From Zingiber officinale (taxonomy: Eukaryota > Streptophyta > Magnoliopsida > Zingiberales > Zingiberaceae), in assembly GCF_018446385.1 (NCBI RefSeq), contig NW_024589857.1:558001-622000 (forward strand): 64,000 nucleotides of DNA, read 5' to 3'. Under the pieces are notes generated by a model. The model was not told the origin of the DNA and made no database searches. It saw only the letters and a program-made list of their open reading frames with translations. The position numbers and the translations under genes are program-made. Shown in pieces: positions 1 through 8,900 of this stretch; position 1 is the stretch's first letter, and the number at the start of each line of letters is the position of its first letter.

Positions 1-711
1 TGGATTTCAAGCTTCTGGACCAAGGCTATATTTATAGCCTTGGTCGAGGCGCCTAGATGGGGTTCCGGGCGCCCTGGGGGGATAAAACTTTATCCCCCAA
101 CGTTCAGAACGCATTAGACGCGTTCTGGTCAAAATTCAAGTTCCGGGCGCTCGGAAGGGTTCCGGGCGCCCCGGGCTGGTCCGGGTGCCCCGGACAGTTC
201 TGGGCGCTCCGGACCGTAAGTCAACTCCGGTTGACTTCTTTCGCCTCAGTCCGGGTCTTCAACTCCGGTTCTATCGCTTGGGTGATCTCTGCCATCCGGA
301 ATAGGGCTCACCCGAACCCAACTTCCGGTCTTCTCAAGCGGGCTTCCCTCCTGCTTCTCGTCCCTCAGAATCGCCGTGTGTTTCCTTCTCGTCCATCGGC
401 GTACTCATCCGCTGTCTTCATCCCTCGGACGCACCGCGTGCCGTCCTTCGCGCTAGCTGCGTCTCTTGCTCCCCGAGCAATCTTCCGTTCTGGCTTTCAT
501 CCCTCGGAACCACCGCATGCTTCCTTCTCGTCCACCCGGTGTACTCTTCCGCAGCACCTCGTCCCTCGGACTGTCGTCCTTCTCGCTAGCTGTGTCTTCC
601 GCTCGACTACCTGTGCTCTTAAGCTCCTGCACACTTAGACACAAGGTTAGAAACAAACAGGACCTAACTTAACTTATTGATCACACCAAAACAACCTTAG
701 GGTTCCAACAT
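1..711 (-). mobile_element. Partial copia-type LTR, cut by the window edge
   Basis: Read on the minus strand this begins TGTTGGAACCC at 711, the usual LTR start, and runs off the window. Positions 24-38 hold a minus-strand TATA motif (GGCTATAAATATAGCC). Just upstream of it in LTR orientation, at about 48-200, are several GC-rich palindromes around GGCGCC. The region 340-600 repeats CTCGTCCCTCGGA-like units. The same layout is seen in the LTRs at 44322, 48817 and 59421. Long frames in it have no recognisable protein. The LTR assignment rests on layout, since the other end and any target duplication lie outside the window. Confidence 0.6.
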
Positions 712-1087
712 GTTGTTGATCCATCTTTTGGTAGGATATTTCAGGAAGTAACTAATGGATTTTGCAAAGATTTTATTCTACACAATGGTGATCTATTTCC
801 TAGAGTATGATTATGCATTCCGGATTATTCCTTAAGGAAGCACATTATCAGTGAATTTCATAACGAACAATACTTTGACAAAGATAAGACATTAGCCCTC
901 ATCTATTCCAAATTCTATTGGCCCAATCTAACCAGTGACGTAGCTCATTTTGTGGACCGTTACTTTATCTGTTAGTAATCTAAGGGAACCCTCACTAATG
1001 CTGGTTTGTATACTCCCTTACCAATTCCCAAAGCCCCTTGATGCGAAGTTAGAATAGATTTCGTATTAGGTTTACCCTGCACCCAAC
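712..1087 (+). pseudogene. Ty3/gypsy integrase, N-terminal zinc-binding part (fragment)
   Basis: Plus-strand translation gives a degraded integrase zinc-binding domain. It contains a His-His pair (RKHIISEFHNEQ), the conserved YWPNLTSDVAHFV stretch, and the KGTLTNAGLYTPLPIP segment that leads into the catalytic core. Stop codons interrupt the frame, for example after LFPRV and where the Cys pair should be. The fragment is cut at 1087 by the solo LTR and resumes at 2925. It is a dead copy of a Ty3/gypsy polyprotein. Confidence 0.8.
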
Positions 1088-1339
1088 TGTTGGTGCAACC
1101 TTAGGTCAAGGTTGACCTGGTTGACCCGACTCGAGTTGACTTGACTCGAGTTGTATTTTGATGTTTGACTTGGGAAGATTGTTGATGCAACTTTAGGTCA
1201 AGGTTGACCTAGTTGAGTTGCATGTTGATGTTTGACACTCGTGAGAGAGTTCTATTCTTGATGTGAGACAAGAATAGATGTTTGGGGGATTGTAGGTGCA
1301 ACCGTAGGTCAAGGTTGACCTGGTTGACCTGATTCGGGA

Positions 1340-1860
1340 AAAAGTCCAAGTATAGAGACTTGGCAACGGAAAAGTCCAAGCAGGGAGCCTGGCACTGGAA
1401 AAGTCCAAGTATGGAGACTTGGCACTGGAAAAGTCCAAGTATGGAGACTTGGCACTGGAAAAGTCCAAGCAGGGAGCTTGGCACGTGGGAAAGTCCTAAC
1501 TGGGATGTTAGGCAGTGTGGAAAGTCCTGGTGAGTGGAGCCAGGCAGTGGGAAAGTCCTAACTGGGATGTTAGGCAGTGTGGAAAGTCCTGGTGAGTGAA
1601 GCCAGGCAGTGGGAAAGTCCTAACTGGGATGTTAGGCAGTTGGAAAGTCCTGGTGAGTGAAACCAGGCAAGGGAAAATCCAGATGGATCAGGGATGATCG
1701 GACTTCTGGTGTTGGAAAATCCAGATGGATCAGGGATGATCGGACTTCTGGTGTTGGAAAGTCCAAGTAGGTCAAGGGAGTGATCGGATACTTGGCACGA
1801 AGAAGAAAATCCAGATGGATCAGGGATGATCGGACATCTGGTGTGGAAAAGTCTAAGTGG
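1340..1860. repeat. Three consecutive tandem-repeat blocks in the LTR U3
   Basis: From about 1340 to 1485 a unit of roughly 31 bp (GGAAAAGTCCAAG, variable middle, CTTGGCACT) repeats about five times. From 1487 to 1670 a roughly 60-bp double unit alternates AAAGTCCTAACTGGGATGTT with AAAGTCCTGGTGAGTG. From 1671 to 1860 a roughly 42-bp unit (AAATCCAGATGGATCAGGGA plus GATCGGACTTCTGG) repeats. All share a GGAAAGTCC-like start, so they probably arose from one ancestral unit by successive expansion. Confidence 0.85.
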
Positions 1861-1989
1861 GTCAAAGGGATTGACCGGACACTTAGCGGGGAGTGCTAGC
1901 AGGTCAAGGGAGTGACCGGATGCTAGGTATGATATACCAACAGGTCAAGGTTGACCGGATGTTGGTGTGGAAGCCTTAGGTTTAGGGCT

Positions 1990-2335
1990 GAGAAGTTTGG
2001 ATCGGTCTGGTGACCGATCCAGTGATACTGCGTTTGCCCTGATCGGTCTGGTGACCGATCGAATCGGATCGAGGCTCACGGCGAAAAGAAACCCTGATCG
2101 GTCCCCGGACCGATCAGGTGTATGCTGATCGGTCTCCACGACCGATCAAGAGGCTCTACCTCTGATCGGTCAGGGACAGGGATCGGTCCGGGGACCGATC
2201 AGACTGATCGGTCCACGCGATCGAGTACGCAAGGTTACGTACGCTGATCGGCGGGGACCGATCATAGGCCTGATCGGTCCACGACCGATCGAGCTCCGAT
2301 CGCGACACCGATCGGCCGGCATCGATCGGGGTTCT
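1990..2335. repeat. Clustered palindromes, GATCGGTC...GACCGATC
   Basis: At least eight short dyads of the form TGATCGGTC, spacer of 3-8 bases, GACCGATCA occur in about 340 bases. Examples lie near 2000-2020, 2040-2062, 2096-2118, 2124-2148, 2180-2200 and 2268-2292. The cluster ends roughly 50 bases before the TATA box of this LTR. Spacers and flanks vary more than the arms. Confidence 0.85.
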
Positions 2336-2380
2336 AGCCGTTGCATTGCAACGGCTAGTTTTCTCGCTGTCTTCTTCGCA

Positions 2381-2390
2381 GGTATAAAAG
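2381..2390 (+). promoter_or_regulatory. TATA box of the solo LTR
   Basis: GGTATAAAAG is a good TATA box. It sits between the palindrome cluster and the presumed R/U5 region of the LTR, where the element's transcript would start. Activity is inferred from position only. Confidence 0.55.
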
Positions 2391-2924
2391 GATCGAGGGC
2401 ATCTTCTGTGCGATAACTCTTCTTCCTCCTTCCTGTTGCTAAGTGCTGCTGTGCTTGAGTTTTGTTGAGCTCGTCCAAAGCTTCGCGTGAGCTTCACCGA
2501 CTGGAACAGCTGCTGAAGTTGCTGCTTCATCCGGACTCCAATCGACGAGAAAGCAAGATTGGTAGAGTGCTTGTGTATTCTTATTGTATTTCTTGCTTAC
2601 TCTTTGTTCTTGTACTCTTTGTTTGCTGTTGCAAACGTTTGTGGCGAGGTTTCTCCACCCACAAGGAGTATATTGTATTAGCCGGTTCTCCGGGGACTCA
2701 TCCACCGACGGATTGACTGGACTCGTCCACCTTACGGACACGCCGAGGAGTAGGAGCCCTAATCTCCGAACCTCGTTACATCCTCGTGTTAAGGTTTGGT
2801 TTTCTTCTTTTACGTTTCTTTGTATTTTCCGCTGCGCTAACGAATTGTAGGAAGAAACGCGAGAGATTTGGGGTCGGCTATTCACACCCCCCTCTCTAGC
2901 CGTACGAAGGATCCTAACACCAAC

Positions 2925-3775
2925 TTATCGCAGATTCTATTCTAGTTGTGGTGGACCGATTCTCCAAGATGGCTCACTTTGTAGCGTGCAAAAAAATCAT
3001 GGATGCTCTTCGGATTGACACCCTCTTCTTCAAAGAGATTGTGGGTTTATATGATTTTCCTCAAACTATTACTTCAGATTGTGATACTAAATTTCTTAGT
3101 TAATTTTGGAAGACTTTATGGGGAAAGTTAGGGACGAAGCTAAGCTTCAGCAGCGCCTATCACCCTCAGACAGATGGTCAGACCGAGGTAGTGAACCGAA
3201 GCTTAGGAAATCATCTGAGATGTCTCACAAGAACCAAACCAAAACAATGGGATCTGGTTTTACCTTAAGCAGAATTCACATACAACATATCAAAGAACAT
3301 GACTATTGGTTTGAGTCCTTTCAAAGTTGTTTATGGACAAAACTCATCCGAGGTACGAATTCAGTCCCTATTTCGCGTCCAAGACAAGCTAACCCCAAGG
3401 CTGAGGAGATGGCTAAGCATCTTAGGGTCATTCATTAGTGAGTTCAGCAGGTTATTCAGGAAAGTAATATTGAGTATAAGATCAGGGCAGATCGGTATCG
3501 ACGTCAGGTTCTTTTTGACATTGGTGATATGATTTGGGCTATATTAACTTGTGGTCATTTCTCTGTTGGTGAATACAAGCTTAAAGATCGAAAGATTGGA
3601 CCTTGCAGAATATTAGAAAAGAATAATGACAATACCTACATATTGTGACTTCCTAGTCATTTAAAAACTTTTGATTTTTTTAATGTGAAATACCTAAGTC
3701 ATTATGCTTTTGAGCCAGATACACCCACCATAAACTCGAGGATGAGTTCTCTTTCACTATGAGCGACTAATGCAG
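2925..3775 (+). pseudogene. Ty3/gypsy integrase catalytic core and C-terminus (fragment)
   Basis: This is the continuation of the fragment at 712-1087. Translation across shifting frames gives [20 protein letters not shown] with the first catalytic Asp region, [10 protein letters not shown], then SAYHPQTDGQTEVVNRSL, the signature around the last catalytic Glu in gypsy integrases. Next comes SPFKVVYGQ, and a C-terminal LPSHLKTFDFFNVKYLSHY segment typical of the end of gypsy polyproteins. The frame is broken by stops and shifts near 3102, 3260 and 3437. It cannot encode a working enzyme. Confidence 0.85.
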
Positions 3776-4300
3776 GAGGAAATCCAAAGTATTCAAATTT
3801 GTATCTTTTAGATTTTTTTAATTAGTTATCCATTAATTAAGTTTAGTTTATTTTTTCTTATTTATATTTAATTTTATCCTAAATATTAAGGAACTAAGTC
3901 TTATTAGTTAGTTTATCCTAAATCTTAAGAAATAAGTCTTATTAGTTAATTTATCTTAAATCTTAAGGAATAAATCTAGTTGGTTATTTTTTTGTTTATA
4001 TTTTTTTGAGGATTTTGAAAATTATATAAACCTATGCTTAGATGATGTTTATGACAAGTTATTTTGATATTGAATCAATTTGTTTTGCTTAAGCCACAAC
4101 TACATCTCTTTTTCTTTGCGCTTTTGATTTCTAATAGGTTTAAGTCTAATTTAGGCTATTCTTTTTTTTTTGTGTGTTACTCTTATTTTCTTATTAATCC
4201 CTTTGCAACTTCACACCTCAGAATAATATACATAATCTGCTCGGCGTCATTTACTATAAAGTTATATTATATTTTTTTTTAATTATCAATGAACTTATTT
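3776..4300 (+). mobile_element. Probable 3' LTR remnant of the gypsy element
   Basis: Directly after the end of the polyprotein the DNA becomes AT-rich. Three copies of a roughly 45-bp unit (TTATCCTAAATCTTAAGGAA, TAAGTCTTATTAGTTAG) lie at about 3868-3985, followed by a TATA-like TATATAAACC at 4024. This is where a 3' LTR should be, but its ends are not clear. No gene is visible. Confidence 0.4.
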
Positions 4301-5170
4301 TTTTTTATAAAAAAAATATGTGTGCATGCTAATACTTTATAGAGATTTCCCATTTGTTGGGAGGTATTCACAGTACATAAAAAAAATGAAACTTTTGTTG
4401 ATACTCGATCAAAGGTCATAGACGTAAGAATATACACTTTATTACCGCTCACATTTAACAATTACTAGCTTTATTAATCATATATTAAATATTAATAATA
4501 TTTTTTATATAAGATGAAATCACTGATCAAGTTACTCTAGTGTCTCAACCTATAGAGGGAAAGGAGTTACAGAATCTATTAGATGATGTACTAATAATAT
4601 AGAATATGAGATTATGACATTGTCAGTGGAAGGAGAAAAAACTCTCTCTACAATCTTAGCTCTCAAGCAAAAGTCGCATATGATCATGTGACAATTCCTA
4701 GGCTTAGAGGTCAACTTAGTTCTTCATCGACTAAAGTGTAACCGTTAAGACAAGAAAATCAAGAATTGAAAGATTAAGACACAGCCTTAGAGCAATCTCG
4801 AGTTAGTAGTAAGCAATCGATGGAAGATCGAGTCAAGAGGTTAGTATAGCAGCAAATGCAAGAATTCTTCTCTCGCTTTCCATTAATAAATCCTTCTATT
4901 TTTTCAACGTCACATAGTTTTAACTTACAGGAGACTCAAGCCCGAACGCTACTAATAAGTAGCTCATGATTCTAAGGTAGCTTTTTTGTTTATCACTAGT
5001 TCTATTAATGCATCTGTAATTTTAATTTGTAACTTCTTTTCAAGAACAATGTAGATAAAAGTGCATTCTATCACCATCAACAAATATCCAAACTCTCATT
5101 AAGTTATATTTTTTAAAAACATGTCATACTTGTATTTATTAGTTTGTGCATTTATCTGATAAGTAGTTTT
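4301..5170. other. AT-rich stretch with a possible CACTA transposase remnant
   Basis: No intact gene. Around 4520-4880 the plus strand, read through several stops, yields a Gln/Glu-rich coiled stretch (ENQELKD, ALEQSRVSSKQSMEDRVKRL, QQMQEFFSRF). That resembles the C-terminal tail encoded by some plant En/Spm (CACTA) transposons. The likeness is in composition and pattern only, so the call is weak. The remainder is low-complexity A/T. Confidence 0.25.
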
Positions 5171-5940
5171 TGTTGGATTGAGACGCACATATGAGAGGGA
5201 GTGAATCATGTAGTTTTGAAAAACTTTTATTTTTATTTTAAGATCAAAGTAAATGTAGCGGAAAAACATAAAAATTAAAAGTAAGTAAGAAGACAAAAAC
5301 ATACACGGTCGATTTTACTTGGTTCAGAGCCTTTGGCAACTCCTACTCCAAGATCCAGGTCTCACAGACCTATCAATGGGTAATCCACTAAATACCTGTT
5401 CTGAAACCGCCTGAAGGGAATTGGGTATAAAGAAAGTTGGAATAAGTGCAACACACTACACTTATCATTTTGCAATAATCAAGTACAGAATTTTAAGGTT
5501 ACCAAACACTTTTTGGAAATGGTCGGCTCGAGCTCGGTGTTTAGGCGGCTTCTTAGTGGTAGATGAGCATAGCAGTGTCGTAGTAGAGTCGTAGCAGGAA
5601 GTCGGAGCAGTCGGAACCTCAATCAGAAGTGTAGAAGCTTGTATTTTTATTATCTTTTGAAGTTTGGTCGAGCATTTTTTTTATAGGTTGTGGAAGGTAC
5701 CTTCCATAGGGTTGAAGGGGCCTCCAATGTATACAATTCGATCCTGAAAAGTGTTAATCCTTATCGCAAAAGCGGTCAGAATTTTATCCTACGGAAGCGC
5801 CTTCCATGCATTGAAGGCACCTTCCTTCACCTGAAAGGCGTCTCGAGCACTGTTCAGCCGAGGTCTTTTGTGCTCCCTGCAACACAAATTTAGTATAGTA
5901 ATAATTAGCTCATATCCTCCCTGAACCAGGAACTAGTCAA
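5171..5940 (-). mobile_element. Truncated copia-type LTR
   Basis: Starts TGTTGGATTGAGACGC and then follows the same order as the LTRs at 44322 and 48817: a 'GAGGGAGTGAAT' stretch, 'AGCGGAAAAACA', then 'TTTTACTTGGTTCAGAGCC' and 'CAACTCCTACTCCAAG'. A minus-strand TATA-like CCTATAAAAAA lies at 5676-5687. Immediately upstream in LTR orientation is a palindrome cluster with the core GGAAGGTACCTTCC (about 5692-5705) and related GAAGGCACCTTCC copies up to 5830. The far end is missing; the sequence breaks off near 5940 beside a SINE. Confidence 0.7.
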
Positions 5941-5944
5941 GATT

Positions 5945-6125
5945 TCAGTTTAGGGATCTGGACGTCCCAGAGCCAACACGGAGGAGGTAAATCACGGGCA
6001 GCTACTAGCCTTTGAAATAGTGACTAGCACATAAGGGATGTATTTATCTCGGCTTTGTCGAGATTCGAACCCTAAATCTCATGATGACAACATCTCATGC
6101 GCTAACCACTAGACCCATCCAAGGG
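5945..6125 (-). mobile_element. tRNA-derived SINE, family A, damaged 3' end
   Basis: On the minus strand it starts GGATGGGTCTAGTGGTTAGC, which contains an A-box-like segment. About 45 bases later comes a B box (GGGTTCGAATCTC). The body then matches the SINE at 14835-15048 (GAGATAAATAC, TGTGCTAGTCA, GTGATTTACCTCCTCCGTGT). The 3' end diverges from the other family members near 5965. It is not a functional tRNA gene because no cloverleaf can be closed. Confidence 0.75.
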
Positions 6126-6765
6126 GATTATTTTAGAACAATGCATGATGCTTTAAATGAATGATGTAATTATTCTTTTTAATGAAAATGATGTAATTGT
6201 TTTTTAAGGTATAAATTGTTTGTAAATTGTTTGCGGATGGTTTTTGAATTGTTTATGAATGTATTGTGAATTATTTGTGACTGATGATGGTTTGTGAAAA
6301 TTGAATGTATAATGAATAGTTTGTAATATTATATTGCAATGGTAGATTAAAATTTGGATATAAATAGGATTTAAATCATGGAATAAGAGAGTTGTTATTA
6401 AAATTTTACCCAACGACGGAAATAAAAAATCTCTTGCTAAATTTTTTAGCGATAGATATAAAAAAGTGATCGCTAAATTAACAACGAAATAAAAATTTCT
6501 GTCATTAAATTTAATGACGATAATAAATTTTAATTTCATCATTAAAGTTAATAATAGAAATAAATTTTCGTCGCCAAGTGATATCATCAACTAAAAATGC
6601 GACCAATTAGTGACTGATTTTTTGATATTGCCTTACTATTTGAGTTACTCAAACATTACTTAGAGATTCGTGTTAATCAAATCTTATTTTATACATAATA
6701 ATTCTTCCAGCTCAAAGCATTGTTCCAACGGTATAGCCACCCAAAAAAAAAGTTAAAGACTTTTA
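6126..6765. other. AT-rich intergenic stretch
   Basis: No gene found. 6200-6340 repeats TTGTGAATTGTTTGT-like units. Between 6408 and 6580 short motifs AACGACGGAAAT, TTTAGCGAT, AACGACGAAAT and AATGACGATAA recur in both orientations. Such motifs are common near the ends of plant CACTA transposons, but no CACTA terminus could be placed. Confidence 0.4.
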
Positions 6766-6929
6766 GGTGGCGTTTGCCGTTTGGTTCTCCTAGGAATCGG
6801 AATGGGAATAAGTATCATAGTATATTGGAATAGGAATGAGTATGAGGTTGGATATCATTCTTAAAATTAATGTTTGGTTAGTTGAATATTTTCAATCGGA
6901 ATGAACCTAAATTTCCTTTTTTTATCCTT

Positions 6930-8005
6930 AGAGGAAAATAAGAGAAAAAATTAGATGGAAGAGAAAGTTGAATGTGAGAGAAACATATAATGAGAGAGAA
7001 TGTGTGATGAGAGAGAAAGTATGATGAAAAAAAATGAAGAGAAAGAAAGTGTGATGAGAGCAAATGAGGAGAGAGAGTGTGATAGGAGAGATTGAGAAGA
7101 GAAAAAATGTGCTGAGAGAGAAAGAGTGATAGGAAAAAATAAAGAGAAAGAAAGTGTTATGAGAGAAAATGAGAGATTGAGGAGAGAAAGTATGATGAGA
7201 AAATGTAATGAGAGAGAAAGTGTGATGGAAAAAATGAAGAGAGGGAAAGTGTGATGAGAGAAAATGAGGAGAGAGTGTGTGAGATGGAAGAGAATGAAGA
7301 GAGAGAAAGTGTGATGAGAAAAAATATGGAGAGAGAGTATGGGAAGAGATATTGAGGAGAGAAAAAGTATGATGAAAAAATAAGGATAAAATGAAGAGAG
7401 AGAAAATAATGAGAGAGTGTAGATGAGAGAGAATACAAAGAGAAAATAGTAGAGAATCTGTGATGAGAAAGAATGAGGAGAGAGAGTGTGATAGAAGAGA
7501 ATGAAGAGAGAGAAAGTGTGATGAGAAGAAATATGAAGAGAGAGTATTGTGGCAAAAGGCGAAACGCTCACCCCCAGCGCCCCCGTCGTACTCGACCCAA
7601 GGCCATCACGAGAGAGGTAAATCGCAGCATCTGAGCGAGCATGTGACGGATAGGGTGTAATACGGGGATAAGAGATTTATTTCCCAGCTGCCCCGAGGAT
7701 CGACCCTACGACCTCATTGTGGCAACACCCGCCACATACGAACTCGGATGACCCGCGGGGTCTAATATGAAGACAGAGTATGGTAAGAGAGATTGAGGAG
7801 AGAGTAAGTATGATGAAAAAATAAGGAGAGAATGAAGAGAGAGAAAATAATGAGAGAGTGTGTGTGATGAGAGAGAATATAGAGAGAAAATGGTAGAGAA
7901 TGTGTGATGAGAGGGAATGAGAAGAGAGAAAATGTGATGATAGAATGAGGAGAGAGAAAGTATGATAAGAGAGAACAAGGAGAGAGAGTGAAATGAAAGA
8001 AAAAT
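6930..8005. repeat. Purine-strand (GA-rich) minisatellite inside the MITE
   Basis: About 850 bases, interrupted by the SINE at 7548-7763, in which the plus strand is almost all purine plus spaced TGTG/TGATG. The loose unit is GAGAGAAAGTGTGATGAGAG, 20-40 bases long and varying in length. Larger blocks repeat: 7350-7460 and 7795-7900 are near-identical. The opposite strand is open for long stretches giving Ser/Leu/Phe-rich frames, which are compositional artefacts. Confidence 0.9.
7548..7763 (-). mobile_element. SINE, family A, inserted in the minisatellite
   Basis: It is flanked by an 18-bp duplication with one mismatch (7530-7547 and 7764-7781, AATATGAAGAgAGAGTAT). On the minus strand it ends CGGGGGCGCTGGGGGTGAGC then TTTTGCCACAAT, the same 3' end as the SINE at 14835. 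The 5' part holds 'TTGCCACAATGAGGTCGTAGGGTCGA', where the B box is expected. The target duplication shows the purine array was already there when the SINE arrived. Confidence 0.85.
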
Positions 8006-8208
8006 TGAACAAATATACTAAGGGTATTTTTGTACAAACTTAATTCTTATTCCCATTCCATTAAAATCCAAGGAAGGGAGTGGGTTTCATCCATACCCAA
8101 ATTTTTTAGATTCATTCCAAAATCTTGATTCCATTCCCATCAATCAAACACAAAATTTGAGAATAAATCCATTTCCTCATTCCCAAAACTTTTAAACTAA
8201 ACACCACC

Positions 8209-8900
8209 TTATTTTTTTTTTGTTAAGAAGACTAATTTGGGTTTACTCAACCACTCGTGCAAATCATTACTTGATATATAATCTACATTATTCTCATTTA
8301 TTCTTTTCAAAACTTTTTCATATATGTTTTCTAATTTTTCTACAAGTCTTTGTCTTGGGGTTATTTATATTCTGAATATATTTTATATAAAAATACAATG
8401 TATATCATTGCTATTTTTTTATATTATTAGAAATATCATTTTAAAAATAATTTAATTATTATAATGTACATATTATTTAACTATATGAATTTAGAGCTTA
8501 TTGCCCATTGCTATCTAATTCTAAAATAAGATCCAATGCTAGTAAGAATCATTATCCCTTTTTCCTTTTTTGTAATTATTATCCCTTTTTTCTTTTTTAA
8601 TTAGTATCCCTTTTTTGTTTGTTTTCTAAACTCGCAAATGGTGGAGAGAATGACGGTTGTGAGTATAAAGGGGAGGAAGGGACATGGATGATTCCAAATG
8701 AATATACGAGAAATGTGGGGCGGAGAGGGATATAGAGATTCGCATACGAAAAGGATTGCACAACAAATGATAGTGAATGAATGGGAGGAATTGACAAAGA
8801 AAGTGAAGTGATCTCCAAATTGTCAATACTCTTATTATTTTGCCCTCGACAGCCAGGGTAGTAAAAATGAGCAAATTCAGTGAAACTTTTAGTCCACTTT
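8209..8900. other. AT-rich intergenic region and 3' flank of the methyltransferase gene
   Basis: No coding signal. The stretch includes a triple near-repeat of ATTATCCCTTTTTTC at about 8550-8615 and presumably the 3' UTR of the minus-strand methyltransferase gene just right of it. Confidence 0.5.

Larger units (their letters stand above)
1088..2919 (+). mobile_element. Solo LTR (copia/SIRE-like), inserted into gypsy integrase
   Basis: The block starts TGTTGGTGC and ends CCTAACA, so it has TG...CA ends. It is flanked by a perfect 5-bp duplication, CCAAC at 1083-1087 and 2920-2924. Removing it rejoins the integrase zinc domain to its core. Inside, in order, are tandem repeats (1340-1850), palindromes built on GATCGGTC/GACCGATC (1990-2330), a TATA box GTATAAAAGG (about 2382), and a downstream part that closely resembles 58641-58780 in another solo LTR. 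No PBS, gag or pol lies beside it, so it is a solo LTR left by recombination. Confidence 0.85.
6766..8208. mobile_element. Tourist-like (PIF/Harbinger-type) MITE with expanded interior
   Basis: The left end is GGTGGCGTTTGCCGTTTGG. The right end, reverse-complemented, is GGTGGTGTTTAGTTTAAAAG. Both continue into inverted 'GGGAATGGAAT' sequence. A TTA triplet flanks each side (6763-6765 and 8209-8211), fitting the TWA target of PIF/Harbinger elements. The length, about 1.44 kb, is far above the few hundred bases usual for such MITEs. The excess is a purine-rich repeat array and a SINE. No transposase is encoded. Confidence 0.75.

Noticed and set aside
57..672. 193-codon frame at the window start
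   Set aside because: It lies in a GC-rich LTR with repeated words; no domain, and it conflicts with frames on the other strand.
1990..2335. CRISPR-like array of short repeats with dyads
   Set aside because: Spacers are short and irregular (3-40 bases), the repeats are palindromes within an LTR, there are no cas genes, and the genome is a plant's.
5945..6125. tRNA gene suggested by the B box and the 'GGTTCGAATC' loop
   Set aside because: The flanking stems do not close, and the sequence is shared with other SINE copies at 7548 and 14835.
6878..8037. Long Ser/Leu/Phe-rich open frames on the minus strand (up to 206 codons)
   Set aside because: They follow from the purine minisatellite; overlapping frames look alike and no domain is present.
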